Of a stretch of 64,000 bases of DNA, positions 55,172 through 63,710 are shown piece by piece (position 1 is the first letter of the stretch; every line of letters starts with the position of its first letter). The notes beneath the pieces were generated by a model. It worked only from the letters and a program-made list of their open reading frames with translations. It was not told the DNA's origin and did not search any database. The DNA comes from Kitasatospora humi (GTDB lineage Bacteria; Actinomycetota; Actinomycetes; Streptomycetales; Streptomycetaceae). The stretch spans positions 248,001 through 312,000 of the forward strand of contig NZ_JAJJPA010000003.1 of assembly GCF_020907985.1 (NCBI RefSeq), written 5' to 3'. The position numbers were made by a program, and so were the translations under genes.

Positions 55172-55261
55172 TCAGGCGGCGACGCAGGTGCAGCCGTAGA
55201 GCGCCTGGGCGGCACTGGTCAGGCGGACCGAGCCGGGCTTGCGCACGACGATCTTCTTCAT
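55172..55261 (-). CDS. Short Cys-containing precursor-like peptide, copy 2
   Basis: A 29-residue peptide: MKKIVVRKPGSV, then RLTSAAQALYGCTCVAA. GGAGG is 8 bases before the ATG and is formed by the last codons and stop of copy 1, so translation is coupled. It has two core cysteines. The repeated presence of near-identical coding sequence with conserved ribosome binding sites supports real expression despite the small size. Confidence 0.82.
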   Translation of the reverse strand: MKKIVVRKPGSVRLTSAAQALYGCTCVAA

Positions 55262-55266
55262 GGTGT

Positions 55267-55416
55267 TCACCTCCTCACCAGGTCTCGGGCCGGAGCGGCC
55301 CCGGGCAGGGCTGCTCGCGCTTGGGAGGGGTCGAGCCGGCGGAAGGCCCCGAGGTGGAGCGGGCGCGCGGCGCTGGTCAGGCGGACCGGACCGGGCCTGC
55401 GCACGACGACCTTCAT
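55267..55416 (-). CDS. Precursor-like peptide, copy 1, with an aberrant C-terminus
   Basis: A 49-residue peptide starting MKVVVRRPGPV, then RLTSAARPLHLG. The leader is clearly homologous to the other copies, but the Cys-bearing core is replaced by an unrelated Arg/Ala-rich tail (FRRLDPSQARAALPG... to VRR) with no cysteine. It may be a decayed copy in which a frameshift or indel after TSAARPL changed the core. It is the first gene after the promoter, and its stop codon overlaps the ribosome binding site of copy 2. Confidence 0.7.
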   Translation of the reverse strand: MKVVVRRPGPVRLTSAARPLHLGAFRRLDPSQARAALPGAAPARDLVRR

Positions 55417-55488
55417 GCCGAACAACTCCCGGTGCGGATCGCACCGTTGGACTCGAACTGCAGCTGACGACGGCTCAGCTGCCCAGTC

Positions 55489-55517
55489 AGCATGCTGATG
55501 CCTCGCGACCGTGTCAA
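55489..55517 (-). promoter_or_regulatory. Promoter of the peptide/protease/TPR operon
   Basis: On the minus strand TTGACA (55517-55512), a 17-base spacer and CATGCT (55494-55489) form a near-consensus vegetative promoter, giving a leader of about 65 bases before peptide copy 1. Confidence 0.65.
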
Positions 55518-56016
55518 CGGATGTGGCATGAGGGATTCCGCCCGGGGAACGGCGGCGACCGGCGCCTTCCCCGCGGCCGCTCCGGGCCCACGAGTCGCCC
55601 TCGAGGCTGATGTCGAAAGTGTGACCGTTGCTGCTGGCTAAGGTCACGGACAAGTGAAGGGGCTGTGGCGGCGGGGTCACGGGCGAACGGAACGCCCTGC
55701 TGCGGGCCACCTGAGCCGGCATCGGTCGGTGGTCGCGAATACGTCCGACGCGCCATCCCGCGACCCGCCAAACTCGCGGCTCCTGCTGATCTTTGCGGTA
55801 GCGGGGTGGTCGCTGTCGTACCTCAACTGTCGTAGTCGCTGATGATCATTGATCGTGCTGCCACCATGCGTGGACCGGCTGCCAGGGGGGTAGCGTGCGG
55901 CGAGGCGCGCGGGTGCGCGGGGCACGGCTGCGGACGGCTTGAGGAGCTCGGCGGCGTGCCGGCGCTTGCCGCTGGGATGCGGTCCCGGGCGCGACCTCCC
56001 CGCGGGCCCGCGAACG
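55518..56016. other. Non-coding stretch between peptide locus and NAD kinase
   Basis: No convincing gene is seen on either strand. AT-richer patches around 55790-55865 (TGATCATTGATCG) suggest promoter DNA, but no gene follows within reach on the plus strand. Confidence 0.4.
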
Positions 56017-56877
56017 TCAGATGCGTTCCACCGAGCCGGTGAGCCGGAGTTTGCGCTGGGCCCGCTGGTAGAACGTGGTGCGACCGAGTCGCACGACGCG
56101 TGCGGCGGCCGGCAGCATGGTCACCGCGACGACGGCGCCCGGTGAGAGGTGGCCGACCAGGAGGCCGTCCGCCTCGACGGCGAGGTCGCCGCTGTGCGGC
56201 AGGACTTCCAGATCGAGCCGCTCGCCGCTGGACAGGAACACCGAGCGGTTGAACGCGGCGTGGGGGGCCACGGGGGTGATCAGCAGCCCCTCTGCGTTGG
56301 GGGAGACGATCGGGCCGCCGGCGGAGAAGCTGTACGCGGTGGAGCCGGTGGGCGTGGCGACGACGACCGCGTCGGCGGTGTAGGCCACGAAGGGCTCGCC
56401 CTGGACGCGTACGGCGACCGCCGCGGACTTGTGTCCCGGGCTGCGCAGGAGCACGACGTCATTGAGTGCCGCCTCCTGGGCGGCCCCGAAGCGGGCATGG
56501 ACGCCGGAACGGGCTTCCACGGTGAAACGGTGGGCGTCGATGGCATCCAGGGCGGCGGGGAGTTCCGGTACGTCGACCTCGGCGAGGAAGCCCAGGCGTC
56601 CGACGTTGACGCCGAGCACCGGCGCGTGGCCCCCGGTCGCGAGCCGCATGGCGCGCAGCATGGTGCCGTCCCCACCGAGGCTGATCATCAGGTCGGCACT
56701 CGCGGCCATCTCCTCGGCCCCGACCGGAATGGCCTCGCAGCCGATCCGGGCCACCTCCGCCGCGAGCCCCAGGACCTTGGTCCCCCGGGCCCGGCTCCAA
56801 CGGGCCACGGCGTCCACAGTGGGCGCGCAGGTGCGTTCGGGGTGGAGCACCACCCCCACCGTGCCGATGTATCCCAT
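56017..56877 (-). CDS. NAD kinase (NAD/NADH kinase family)
   Basis: A 286-residue cytoplasmic kinase making NADP from NAD with ATP or polyphosphate. Motifs: GGDGTMLRAMRLA (phosphate-binding loop with catalytic Asp), LGVNVGRLGFLAEVD, LNDVVLLRS (N-D/E motif), and TPTGSTAYSFSAGGPIVSP. The ATG at 56877 (MGYIGTVGVVLHPER) has GAGGTG 6 bases upstream, preferred over a GTG 16 codons earlier without a binding site. It stands alone, not next to recN as the housekeeping copy usually does in streptomycetes, so it is probably a second NAD kinase. Confidence 0.9.
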   Translation of the reverse strand: MGYIGTVGVVLHPERTCAPTVDAVARWSRARGTKVLGLAAEVARIGCEAIPVGAEEMAASADLMISLGGDGTMLRAMRLATGGHAPVLGVNVGRLGFLAEVDVPELPAALDAIDAHRFTVEARSGVHARFGAAQEAALNDVVLLRSPGHKSAAVAVRVQGEPFVAYTADAVVVATPTGSTAYSFSAGGPIVSPNAEGLLITPVAPHAAFNRSVFLSSGERLDLEVLPHSGDLAVEADGLLVGHLSPGAVVAVTMLPAAARVVRLGRTTFYQRAQRKLRLTGSVERI

Positions 56878-57006
56878 CCGGGCCACCTCGATGTCGGCCG
56901 GGCCGCTGTTGCTCCCTCCAGTCACGCACAGCCGGTCGCCACCTTCAAGGGCACCACCGGGCCCCCGGGGTCGGGCCGCACCGCCCGCGTCGGCGCGGCT
57001 CGAACC

Positions 57007-57951
57007 TCAGCTCGGCGGGGCCGGTAGCAGCGGGTCGGTGATGCCACCCGGGCAGGCCAGGCGGCCGACGTCCCAGCCGGCACGGACGGCTCCGGCCTGG
57101 TAGGCGCTCTCGTAGAAGGCGAGTACGGCCGCTCTCGGATCGGCCTCGCCGCGGGCCGCGTCGTAGGGCAGCACCGCCAGGTGGCTGCCGTTGAGCACGG
57201 TCCACTGCGCGGACCCGGGCGTGAGCGGGGCTTCGGCCAGGCGCGCGGGCTCGGGGGCCGTGTAGGAGTAGAAGGCCGGTGTGCCCAGGTCGCCGTCCCC
57301 GAACCAGAACCCGAAGCTGATCAACTCCCGGGAGTACGCCTCGCGGGTCACCGCGTCCACCTGCGGCGGTTGGTCCAGGTGGCGGTCGGCGAACCGGGTG
57401 TGGGCGATGTCGAACGAGTGCCAGAAGTGGTGGACGGGGCTGACCTTGCCCGAGAAGCGCGCCGCGAACTCCTCCAACACGAGTCCGACCTGGCTGAGCA
57501 CCTGCCAGTAGCGGTTCGCCCAGGCGGGGTCGTAGGCGGCGTGCTCGAAGTCCTGGGCGAACGGCCGGTCGGTGTCGGGCAGGCGGTAGGGCCGGGGAAC
57601 CCGGATCTCCATCCGGATGCCCAACGTGGCAAGTGCCTCCAGGGTCTGCCCGTAGAACGAGGCCACGGACTGGCCCAGGAGCGGGAACGACTCCGTCCTG
57701 CCGTCCGCCGTCGCGACGACCAGTCGGTGCTCGACGAAGTCGAAGTCGATGGTGAAGACCGGGTTGCCGTCGACCTGTCCCATGGGCCGGGTGGTGAGCC
57801 CGCGCCCGGTGAGGTGGAAGGGGACGTTCCACCAGTGGTTGCGCCGCACGCTCGCCGCGAGGCGGACCTTGCCCACGACCTGCGTGAAGCGGTGCAGCGT
57901 CTCCTTCGTGTCCCGCCACTCGGCGAGCGGCATCGGTGGGAACAGCTCCAT
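57007..57951 (-). CDS. DUF5996 family protein
   Basis: A 314-residue soluble protein of unknown function. It begins with the family pattern PMPLAEWRDTKETLHRFTQVVGKVRLA, followed by NHWWNVPFHLTGRGLTTRPM and FDFVEHRLVV. Further conserved segments are VSPVHHFWHSFDIAHTRFA and SFGFWFGDGDLGTPAFYSYTAPEP, rich in His, Trp and acidic residues and suggestive of a catalytic or ligand-binding site. GGAGGGG before the ATG is strong. No neighbour gives a functional hint. Confidence 0.85.
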   Translation of the reverse strand: MELFPPMPLAEWRDTKETLHRFTQVVGKVRLAASVRRNHWWNVPFHLTGRGLTTRPMGQVDGNPVFTIDFDFVEHRLVVATADGRTESFPLLGQSVASFYGQTLEALATLGIRMEIRVPRPYRLPDTDRPFAQDFEHAAYDPAWANRYWQVLSQVGLVLEEFAARFSGKVSPVHHFWHSFDIAHTRFADRHLDQPPQVDAVTREAYSRELISFGFWFGDGDLGTPAFYSYTAPEPARLAEAPLTPGSAQWTVLNGSHLAVLPYDAARGEADPRAAVLAFYESAYQAGAVRAGWDVGRLACPGGITDPLLPAPPS

Positions 57952-58253
57952 CGCGTACCCCTCCTGTCCGTCGGCCGCGTCTCCATGATGACCGCGGTGG
58001 TCCGGACGCGCAGATGCGGGTCGGCTCCGCGGCGGGCCCGGGACGGCAGCGCGAGCGCCGGCTGATCGCCGACCGGGTGGCCGGGCGGCCGGTGGCGCGG
58101 GGCCGGACGCCTGAGCTGTTCGGTAGGCATCGCTACCCCCATCCGGGTGGCGGGTCCGGCGAACAGGAATCGGCGGTGCGCCACGGACCAATGGTCGATG
58201 GGGCCGGTCGATGAGACGGCAGGCGAGCCCGCGACGCACGGGAGTAGGCCACG
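57952..58253. other. Intergenic region with possible coding debris
   Basis: Between divergent DUF5996 and flavoprotein genes. A short plus-strand frame (about 58005-58130) has coding-like composition but matches no family I recognise. GGAGTAGG at 58240-58247 is the ribosome binding site for the flavoprotein. Confidence 0.35.
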
Positions 58254-59846
58254 GTGATCAACAGGCGAGACGCTTTGCGCACGGGCGTGGCCGGTGCCAT
58301 CGGCGCCCGGGCGGTGGCCCCGCAGGCGCCGGCGAGCGCGGCCGCGGTGCCCGACGCGGCCGAGCAGGTCAGCCCTCGGGACTGGGAACGCCTGGCCGGC
58401 GCACTCTCCCCGCGTTCCACCCTCTACCGGCCGTGCGGCTCCGGCTACCCCTCGTTGGCCCTCCCGTTCAACCACCGGTACGACGCGGTCCAGCCGGCCG
58501 GGATCGTCGCCTGCGGCACCACCGGGGACGTCGGCGAGGCGATCCGCTGGGCCCGCACGGTGGGGCTGCCGGCCGTGCCCCGCTCCGGGCTGGGACACAA
58601 CTACGCCGGGTACTCCACCACCACCGGCCTGCTGCTGAACATGGCCCGGCTGAGGAGCATCGCCACCGCCCCGCGGCCGGGCAGCTCCCGCTCCCGCGGG
58701 TACGGGCCCATGAAGGTGGTGCACGACGCCGGCACCGTCACCGTCGGGGCCGGAGTCACCAACGGCGATCTGCACCCGCTGCTGGAGGACCAGGGCATCT
58801 TCGTGCCGACCGGCCGCTGCCCCACCGTCGGGGTCGCCGGACTGGTACTGGGCGGCGGCATCGGCTTCAGCGACAAGATGTTCGGCCTGACCTGCGACCG
58901 GCTCACCGCCACGACCGTCGTGCTCGCTGACGGACGAGTGGTCGAGGCCGCCGAGGACTCGCACCCCGACCTGTTCTGGGCCTGCCGCGGCGGCGCCGGC
59001 AACAACTTCGGTGTCAACACCTCGTTTACGTTCCGGTACGAGCAGTTCGAGGGCACCGTGGGCGTCTACCGGCTCCGCTGGAGCCTGGACTCCGCCCAGC
59101 CGGTGATCACCACCGCGCAGCAGATCGCCCGGAGCACCGTGAACGACAAGCGGTTCCATCTGCGCCTCGGCATCGGGACCCACGGACGGACCAGGCCGCA
59201 GATCCAGCAGAACGCCGACGTCAACGCCATCGGCCAGTACTACGGCACCGTCGAGGAACTGCGTGCCATCCTCGCCCCGCTGCTCGACATCGGCACCGCC
59301 GAGGAGCGCACCGGCAACCGCGCGTCGATCCGAACCGTCACTCCGGGCGAGGCCGGCGCGCTGCTGAGCGCCACCACGCCGGCGCAGCGGTTCGCCGCCA
59401 AGTCAGCGGTCCTGGACTCCCGCACGCTCCTGACGGATCGCCAGATCGGCGCGGCGGCCGAGCGCCTGCTGGACTGGCCGGGCAGCGGCAACGAGGACGG
59501 AGCCGGCTTCGCGATGTTCGCCCTCGGCGGCGAGATCAACCGGGTACCGCCGGACGCGACCGCGTTCGTGCACCGCGACGACCTGTTCGTGTTCGCCGCC
59601 GAGACCTCCTGGGCGGACTACGACCCCCCTGGCCTCGCCGACGCCAACGTGCACTGGCTCGAGGAGTTCTACGGCGGCATCTTCCCCGGCGGGCCACCGC
59701 GGCACTCGTACCAGAACTTCCCCGACCCGACGCTGGAGGACTGGCGACGGGCCTACTACGGCGCGAACTACGACCGCTTGGTCCGGGTGAAGCGGGCGTA
59801 CGACCCGACGGGCTTCTTCGACTATCCGCAGGCGATCGGCACCTGA
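58254..59846 (+). CDS. Exported FAD-dependent oxidoreductase of the berberine bridge enzyme family
   Basis: A 530-residue flavoprotein with a Tat-like signal (INRRDALRTGVAGAI). The PCMH-type FAD domain contains RSGLGHNYAGYS, whose His matches the covalent 8-alpha attachment site, and GRCPTVGVAGLVLGGGIGFS, whose Cys matches the second (6-S-cysteinyl) attachment, so a doubly linked FAD is likely. The C-terminal BBE motif is YYGANYDRLVRVKRAYDPTGFFDYPQAI. Family members oxidise oligosaccharides, alkaloids or antibiotic intermediates; an oligosaccharide oxidase would suit this neighbourhood, but the substrate is not defined. GTG start after GGAG. Confidence 0.9.
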   Translation: MINRRDALRTGVAGAIGARAVAPQAPASAAAVPDAAEQVSPRDWERLAGALSPRSTLYRPCGSGYPSLALPFNHRYDAVQPAGIVACGTTGDVGEAIRWARTVGLPAVPRSGLGHNYAGYSTTTGLLLNMARLRSIATAPRPGSSRSRGYGPMKVVHDAGTVTVGAGVTNGDLHPLLEDQGIFVPTGRCPTVGVAGLVLGGGIGFSDKMFGLTCDRLTATTVVLADGRVVEAAEDSHPDLFWACRGGAGNNFGVNTSFTFRYEQFEGTVGVYRLRWSLDSAQPVITTAQQIARSTVNDKRFHLRLGIGTHGRTRPQIQQNADVNAIGQYYGTVEELRAILAPLLDIGTAEERTGNRASIRTVTPGEAGALLSATTPAQRFAAKSAVLDSRTLLTDRQIGAAAERLLDWPGSGNEDGAGFAMFALGGEINRVPPDATAFVHRDDLFVFAAETSWADYDPPGLADANVHWLEEFYGGIFPGGPPRHSYQNFPDPTLEDWRRAYYGANYDRLVRVKRAYDPTGFFDYPQAIGT

Positions 59847-60005
59847 CAACCCGTGCGCGAACGGGACCCCCCGAGGTGGTCGGCAATGCGTCGTTCCGAG
59901 GACGACCGGCGGGGGACCCTGTCCGGGACCGTCCGGCCGTCCGGGGGGTTACCGGGCGCGCGGTCCGTCCCACTGACCACGTCGCGGTGACGCCCCACGA
60001 GCACT

Positions 60006-60045
60006 CCGTGGCGGGAGTGGACCTTTCGGTCCGCTCCCGCCACGG
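60006..60045. terminator. Perfect bidirectional hairpin
   Basis: CCGTGGCGGGAG-T-GGACC, loop TTTC, then GGTCC-G-CTCCCGCCACGG: an 18-bp stem with one mismatch between the convergent flavoprotein and GH36 genes. Confidence 0.9.
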
Positions 60046-60082
60046 AGCGGGGTGAGCCGGGGGCCGGCCCGGCCGACTGGCG

Positions 60083-62218
60083 TCAGTCGACGCGGCGCAG
60101 GCGGATCAGGGAGCTGGCGTAGTCGCCGGCGGGCAGCCGGGGGTCGATGCCCTGCCGGGCCAGCAGGGCGCCGCTGTAGGTCGCTCCCTCGTCGAGGTCC
60201 AGGTAGTGGGCGGCCGGGTCCAGGGCCGGCAGGGGGAGCGCGGGTGCGCGGTGGCCGAAGCGGGTGGCCGGGCGGCAGACGAGCACCGCGTGCTCGGTGC
60301 CGTCCTCGGCCGCGTAGTGGACGGCCGTCACGCCGCCGGGCGCGCTGAGGCGGTGCTGGCGGCCGCGCTGCACCAACGGGCGGATCTCCTTGTAGCGGGC
60401 GACCAGTGCGGCGGCCTCGTCGAGTTCCTCCGCCGTCCACCGGGTCAGGTCGCCGCCGAGGCCGAGCGCGCCGGCCATGGCGACGTGGAAGCGGAAGCGC
60501 AGCGGTGTGCTGCGGCCGGTGGCTGCGTTGGGGCTGTCGGTGACCCAGGCGGCCATGGTCTGCGCGGGGTAGAGCTGGCTGAAGCCGTGCTGGATGCCGA
60601 GGCGGTCGACGGGGTCGGTGTTGTCCGAGGTCCACGCCTGGTCGGTGCGGGCGAGCACGGCCAGGTCGACCCGGCCGCCGCCGCCCGCGCAGGCCTCGAT
60701 CCGCAGGCCCGGGTGGTCGGCCCGCAGCCGGTCCATGATCCGGTGGACGGCACGGACGTGGTCGATCCAGAGCCGGTCGGGATCCGGATGGCCGGGCCAC
60801 CCGGCCTCGGTGACGACCCGGTTCGCGTCCCACTTCAGCCAGTCGACGTCGTGCTCGCGCACCACCTGGTCCAGGGTGCGGTGGGCCCAGGCCTCCACCT
60901 CGGGGCGGCCGAAGTTCAGCATCAGCTGGTTGCGCAGCTCGGTCGCGTCGCGGGTCGGGGTGTGGACCACCCAGTCGGGGTGGGCGCGGTGGAGGTCGCT
61001 GTCCGCGTTGACCATCTCCGGCTCCACCCAGAGGCCGAAGGACATGCCGAGGCGGTGCACCTCGTCGGCCAGCGGCCGCAGCCCGTCGGGGAACGCCGCC
61101 GGTCGGGGCGTCCAGTCACCGAGGCCGGCCCGGTCGCTGGTGCGCGCGCCGAACCAGCCGTCGTCGAGGACGAAGAGTTCGGCGCCGAGTCGGGCGGCGA
61201 GCCGGGCCAGACCCAGCTGACCGTCGTGGTCGACGGCGAAGCCGGTGGCCTCCCAGGAGTTGTAGACGACCGGGCGGTCCCGTTCCGGCTCCGGCAGGAC
61301 GTGCCGGCGGACGTGGTCGTGCCAGGCGCGGCTGGCGGCGCCGAAGCCGTGCGCGGTGTAGAGGCCCGCGAAGGCGGGGGTCTGCAGGCTCTCGCCGGGT
61401 TGGAGGGTCCAGCTCAGGCCCTCGTGGCCGAAGCCGCCGGTCCAGGTGGTCCGCCCGGTCGGATCCCGGTGCACGGTGATCCGCCAACTGCCGCTCCACG
61501 CGAGGGCGGTGCTCCAGACCTCGCCGTGCTCCTCGGTCGCGGTGCCGTCGTCGAGGGCGAGCCAGGGGTTGGCGTGGTGGCTGGTCAGGCCGCGCCGGCT
61601 GGTGAGGACGGTCTCCGCGACCGGGAGCCTGTCGCGGTGCAGCCGGAACTCGCTGTTCCAGCCGCCCACCAGGTGGCTGAGCCGGTAGTCGGGCAGGGCC
61701 GGTGCCGTCCAGGAGGCCGAGTCCAGCCGGTCGACGACGATCGGCCCGGACACGTCGGAGTCGTTGGCGCCGTCGGGGCCGGTGTGGCTGAGCTCCACCC
61801 AGCGCTCGATGACGTCGCTGCCGGGGCGGACCCGGTAGCAGAGGTCGGCGGCCAACGGGTAGCGGCGGTCGGCGAGGTGCAGTCGCAGCTCGTTCCCTTC
61901 GACGGTGTGCCCGGTGAGGGTCCACTGGGCGCCGCGGGTGCCGTCCGCGAACCGCACCTGGAGGCCGGCCGGCCCGAACCGTGCCCCGGTCTGCGGGGCG
62001 AGCTCGTCGGCGGCGGCCTCGGACTCGAAGCTGCTCGCGGCGGGGGAGACGGCGGCCGGCAGGGCGGCGAGGTCGTCGGGATCGAGGACCGCTCCCCAGT
62101 ACAGGTGCCGGGGGCTGCCGTCTGCGTCGACGCGCAGCGCGTAGACGCTGCCCGGCGTCCGCAGGACGGCGAGGCCGCGGGCGGGGTCGAAGGAGACGGG
62201 CGGAGGCGTGGCAGGCAC
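60083..62218 (-). CDS. GH36 alpha-galactosidase, cytoplasmic
   Basis: A 711-residue retaining alpha-galactosidase of family GH36, without signal peptide, so it acts on imported galactosides. The N-terminal supersandwich has LSHLVGGWNSEFRLHRDRL. The barrel contains VVYNSWEATGF, ELFVLDDGWFGAR, GLWVEPEMVNADSDL, the nucleophile Asp in VDWLKWDANRVV, EACAGGGGRVDLAVL, and the acid/base Asp in TSDNTDPVDR. Start chosen as GTG 62218 with GGGA upstream; a TTG at 62230 would add four residues. Divergent from the ROK regulator at 62385, which probably controls it. Confidence 0.94.
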   Translation of the reverse strand: MPATPPPVSFDPARGLAVLRTPGSVYALRVDADGSPRHLYWGAVLDPDDLAALPAAVSPAASSFESEAAADELAPQTGARFGPAGLQVRFADGTRGAQWTLTGHTVEGNELRLHLADRRYPLAADLCYRVRPGSDVIERWVELSHTGPDGANDSDVSGPIVVDRLDSASWTAPALPDYRLSHLVGGWNSEFRLHRDRLPVAETVLTSRRGLTSHHANPWLALDDGTATEEHGEVWSTALAWSGSWRITVHRDPTGRTTWTGGFGHEGLSWTLQPGESLQTPAFAGLYTAHGFGAASRAWHDHVRRHVLPEPERDRPVVYNSWEATGFAVDHDGQLGLARLAARLGAELFVLDDGWFGARTSDRAGLGDWTPRPAAFPDGLRPLADEVHRLGMSFGLWVEPEMVNADSDLHRAHPDWVVHTPTRDATELRNQLMLNFGRPEVEAWAHRTLDQVVREHDVDWLKWDANRVVTEAGWPGHPDPDRLWIDHVRAVHRIMDRLRADHPGLRIEACAGGGGRVDLAVLARTDQAWTSDNTDPVDRLGIQHGFSQLYPAQTMAAWVTDSPNAATGRSTPLRFRFHVAMAGALGLGGDLTRWTAEELDEAAALVARYKEIRPLVQRGRQHRLSAPGGVTAVHYAAEDGTEHAVLVCRPATRFGHRAPALPLPALDPAAHYLDLDEGATYSGALLARQGIDPRLPAGDYASSLIRLRRVD

Positions 62219-62348
62219 AGGTTGTCCCAACAGGCTTGACGGGGTGGTGAAGATCGGTCGTGGAACGGGTGGCGACCTTGACGGAGGGCTCCGGCGGTGA
62301 CACGAAGGTCGCCAGAGCGTAGGTCCGGCCCGAGCGGAAAATCAATAC

Positions 62349-62378
62349 TGGACAAAGTTATTTATTTACGAGTACGTT
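62349..62378 (+). promoter_or_regulatory. Promoter for a leaderless ROK-regulator mRNA, within an AT-rich operator-like patch
   Basis: TGGACA (62349-62354), 18 bases, TACGTT (62373-62378), then six bases to the GTG start. There is no ribosome binding site, so the transcript is likely leaderless. The spacer AAGTTATTTATTTAC is markedly AT-rich and is a plausible ROK operator for autoregulation and for the divergent GH36 gene. Confidence 0.6.
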
Positions 62379-62384
62379 GCCGCC

Positions 62385-63542
62385 GTGTTTCCGAACCATG
62401 CGCATCCACTGGTCACCGCGCCGGCCGAGACGACCATCCTCGCTCTGCTGCTGGCCGAGGGCCCGCTCAGCAGGGTCGAACTGGCCCGCCGGACGGGGCT
62501 GTCCTCAACCGCGGTGACGAAGGCGGCGCGACCGCTCATCGAAGACGGCTACCTGCACGAGCTCCCACCGGAGCGCACCGCCCCGGGAGCCGGCCGCCCG
62601 GTCAACCCGCTGGCGGTCACCCCGGACCGGGAGTTCTTCGTCGGTGTGAAGATCAGCGCCGACGCCCTGTACGGTACGGTCTGCGACCTGCGGGCCCGGA
62701 TGCGCACCACCGCCCACCGCCGACTCGACCAGCGCGACCCCGCCTCGGTGTGCGCGCTGATCGCCGAGATGGTGGACGAACTGCTCAATGCCAAACCGGA
62801 GTTCAGGCAACGGAGCAGACACCTGGGGATCGCCGTCTCCGGTGACGTGGACCGCCGCCGCGGCCGGGTGCGCTACTCCGTGCTCCCCGGCTGGCAGGAC
62901 GTGCCGCTCGGCGAGACGGTCGCCGAGGCGACCGGCCTGGCGGTGAGCATCGAGAACGACGTCAAGGCCCTGACCGTCACCGAGCACTGGTTCGGTGAGG
63001 GCATCGGAACCGAGTACTTCGCGCTGGTCACCATCGGCGCGGGCATCGGCTCCGGACTCGTCGTCAACGGCGAGTTGGTGGCCGGGGCTTACGGGGTCGC
63101 CGGTGAGCTGGGCCACATCTGCGTCGATCCCGCCGGCCCGCGCTGCCACTGCGGCGCGGTCGGTTGCGTCGAGGCCATCGCGTCCACCGACGCGGTCCGC
63201 GACGGCGTCCGCAGCGCCGTCGGCGATCCGGACCTGGACTTCGACGGCGCCGTGCGACTCGCCCGCGACGGGAACCCCGTCGCGCAGCGGGCCTTCGTCC
63301 GGGCCGGCCGGGCGATCGGGACCGGCATCGCCACCCTGGTGAACCTGCTCGGCCCCGAACGCGTCGTGGTCACCGGAGAGGGGCTCGACACCTACGACCT
63401 CTTCGGCACCCACATCAAGGAGGCGTACACCGCGCACGGCTTCAAGGCCGCGGCCAAGTGCCCATTGACCCTGCGTCCACTGCCGTGGGAGGAATGGGCC
63501 CGCGGCGGAGCCGTCACCGCCATCCAGGCGCTCTTTCCCTGA
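62385..63542 (+). CDS. ROK-family transcriptional regulator of the galactoside locus
   Basis: A 385-residue ROK regulator. The winged helix-turn-helix is at about 15-70 (SRVELARRTGLSSTAVTKAARPLIEDGYL). The sugar-kinase-like part shows IAVSGDV, VSIENDVKALTVTEHWFGEG, GAGIGSGLVVNGELVAGAYGVAGELGHICVDP and the zinc-binding CHCGAVGCVEAIAS. It lies between the GH36 gene and a sugar-binding lipoprotein gene and probably controls both in response to galactosides. The GTG start is 6 bases after a -10 box. Confidence 0.88.
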   Translation: MFPNHAHPLVTAPAETTILALLLAEGPLSRVELARRTGLSSTAVTKAARPLIEDGYLHELPPERTAPGAGRPVNPLAVTPDREFFVGVKISADALYGTVCDLRARMRTTAHRRLDQRDPASVCALIAEMVDELLNAKPEFRQRSRHLGIAVSGDVDRRRGRVRYSVLPGWQDVPLGETVAEATGLAVSIENDVKALTVTEHWFGEGIGTEYFALVTIGAGIGSGLVVNGELVAGAYGVAGELGHICVDPAGPRCHCGAVGCVEAIASTDAVRDGVRSAVGDPDLDFDGAVRLARDGNPVAQRAFVRAGRAIGTGIATLVNLLGPERVVVTGEGLDTYDLFGTHIKEAYTAHGFKAAAKCPLTLRPLPWEEWARGGAVTAIQALFP

Positions 63543-63710
63543 GCAGCCGTCAAACCCCCGCTGCCCGAAGAACCGCCGGGCTTCTGAACCACCGACCTCG
63601 CCTCCGGCGGGGGCCGGTGTCCGTCACCGCCTGCCAGCTGTGAACGTCGGACACCGGTCACGCCGGACGACGAGCCGTACCCTCACCCACCCGAGCATTA
63701 AGGATGCGAA

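Noticed and set aside
55654..55842. A 62-codon plus-strand frame upstream of the peptide promoter
   Set aside because: No ribosome binding site, no homology pattern, and low-complexity Arg-rich composition at the start.
56871..56885. GATGTATCCCATCC as another ATACAT-type palindrome
   Set aside because: It lies at the NAD kinase start and lacks the inverted ATACAT half.
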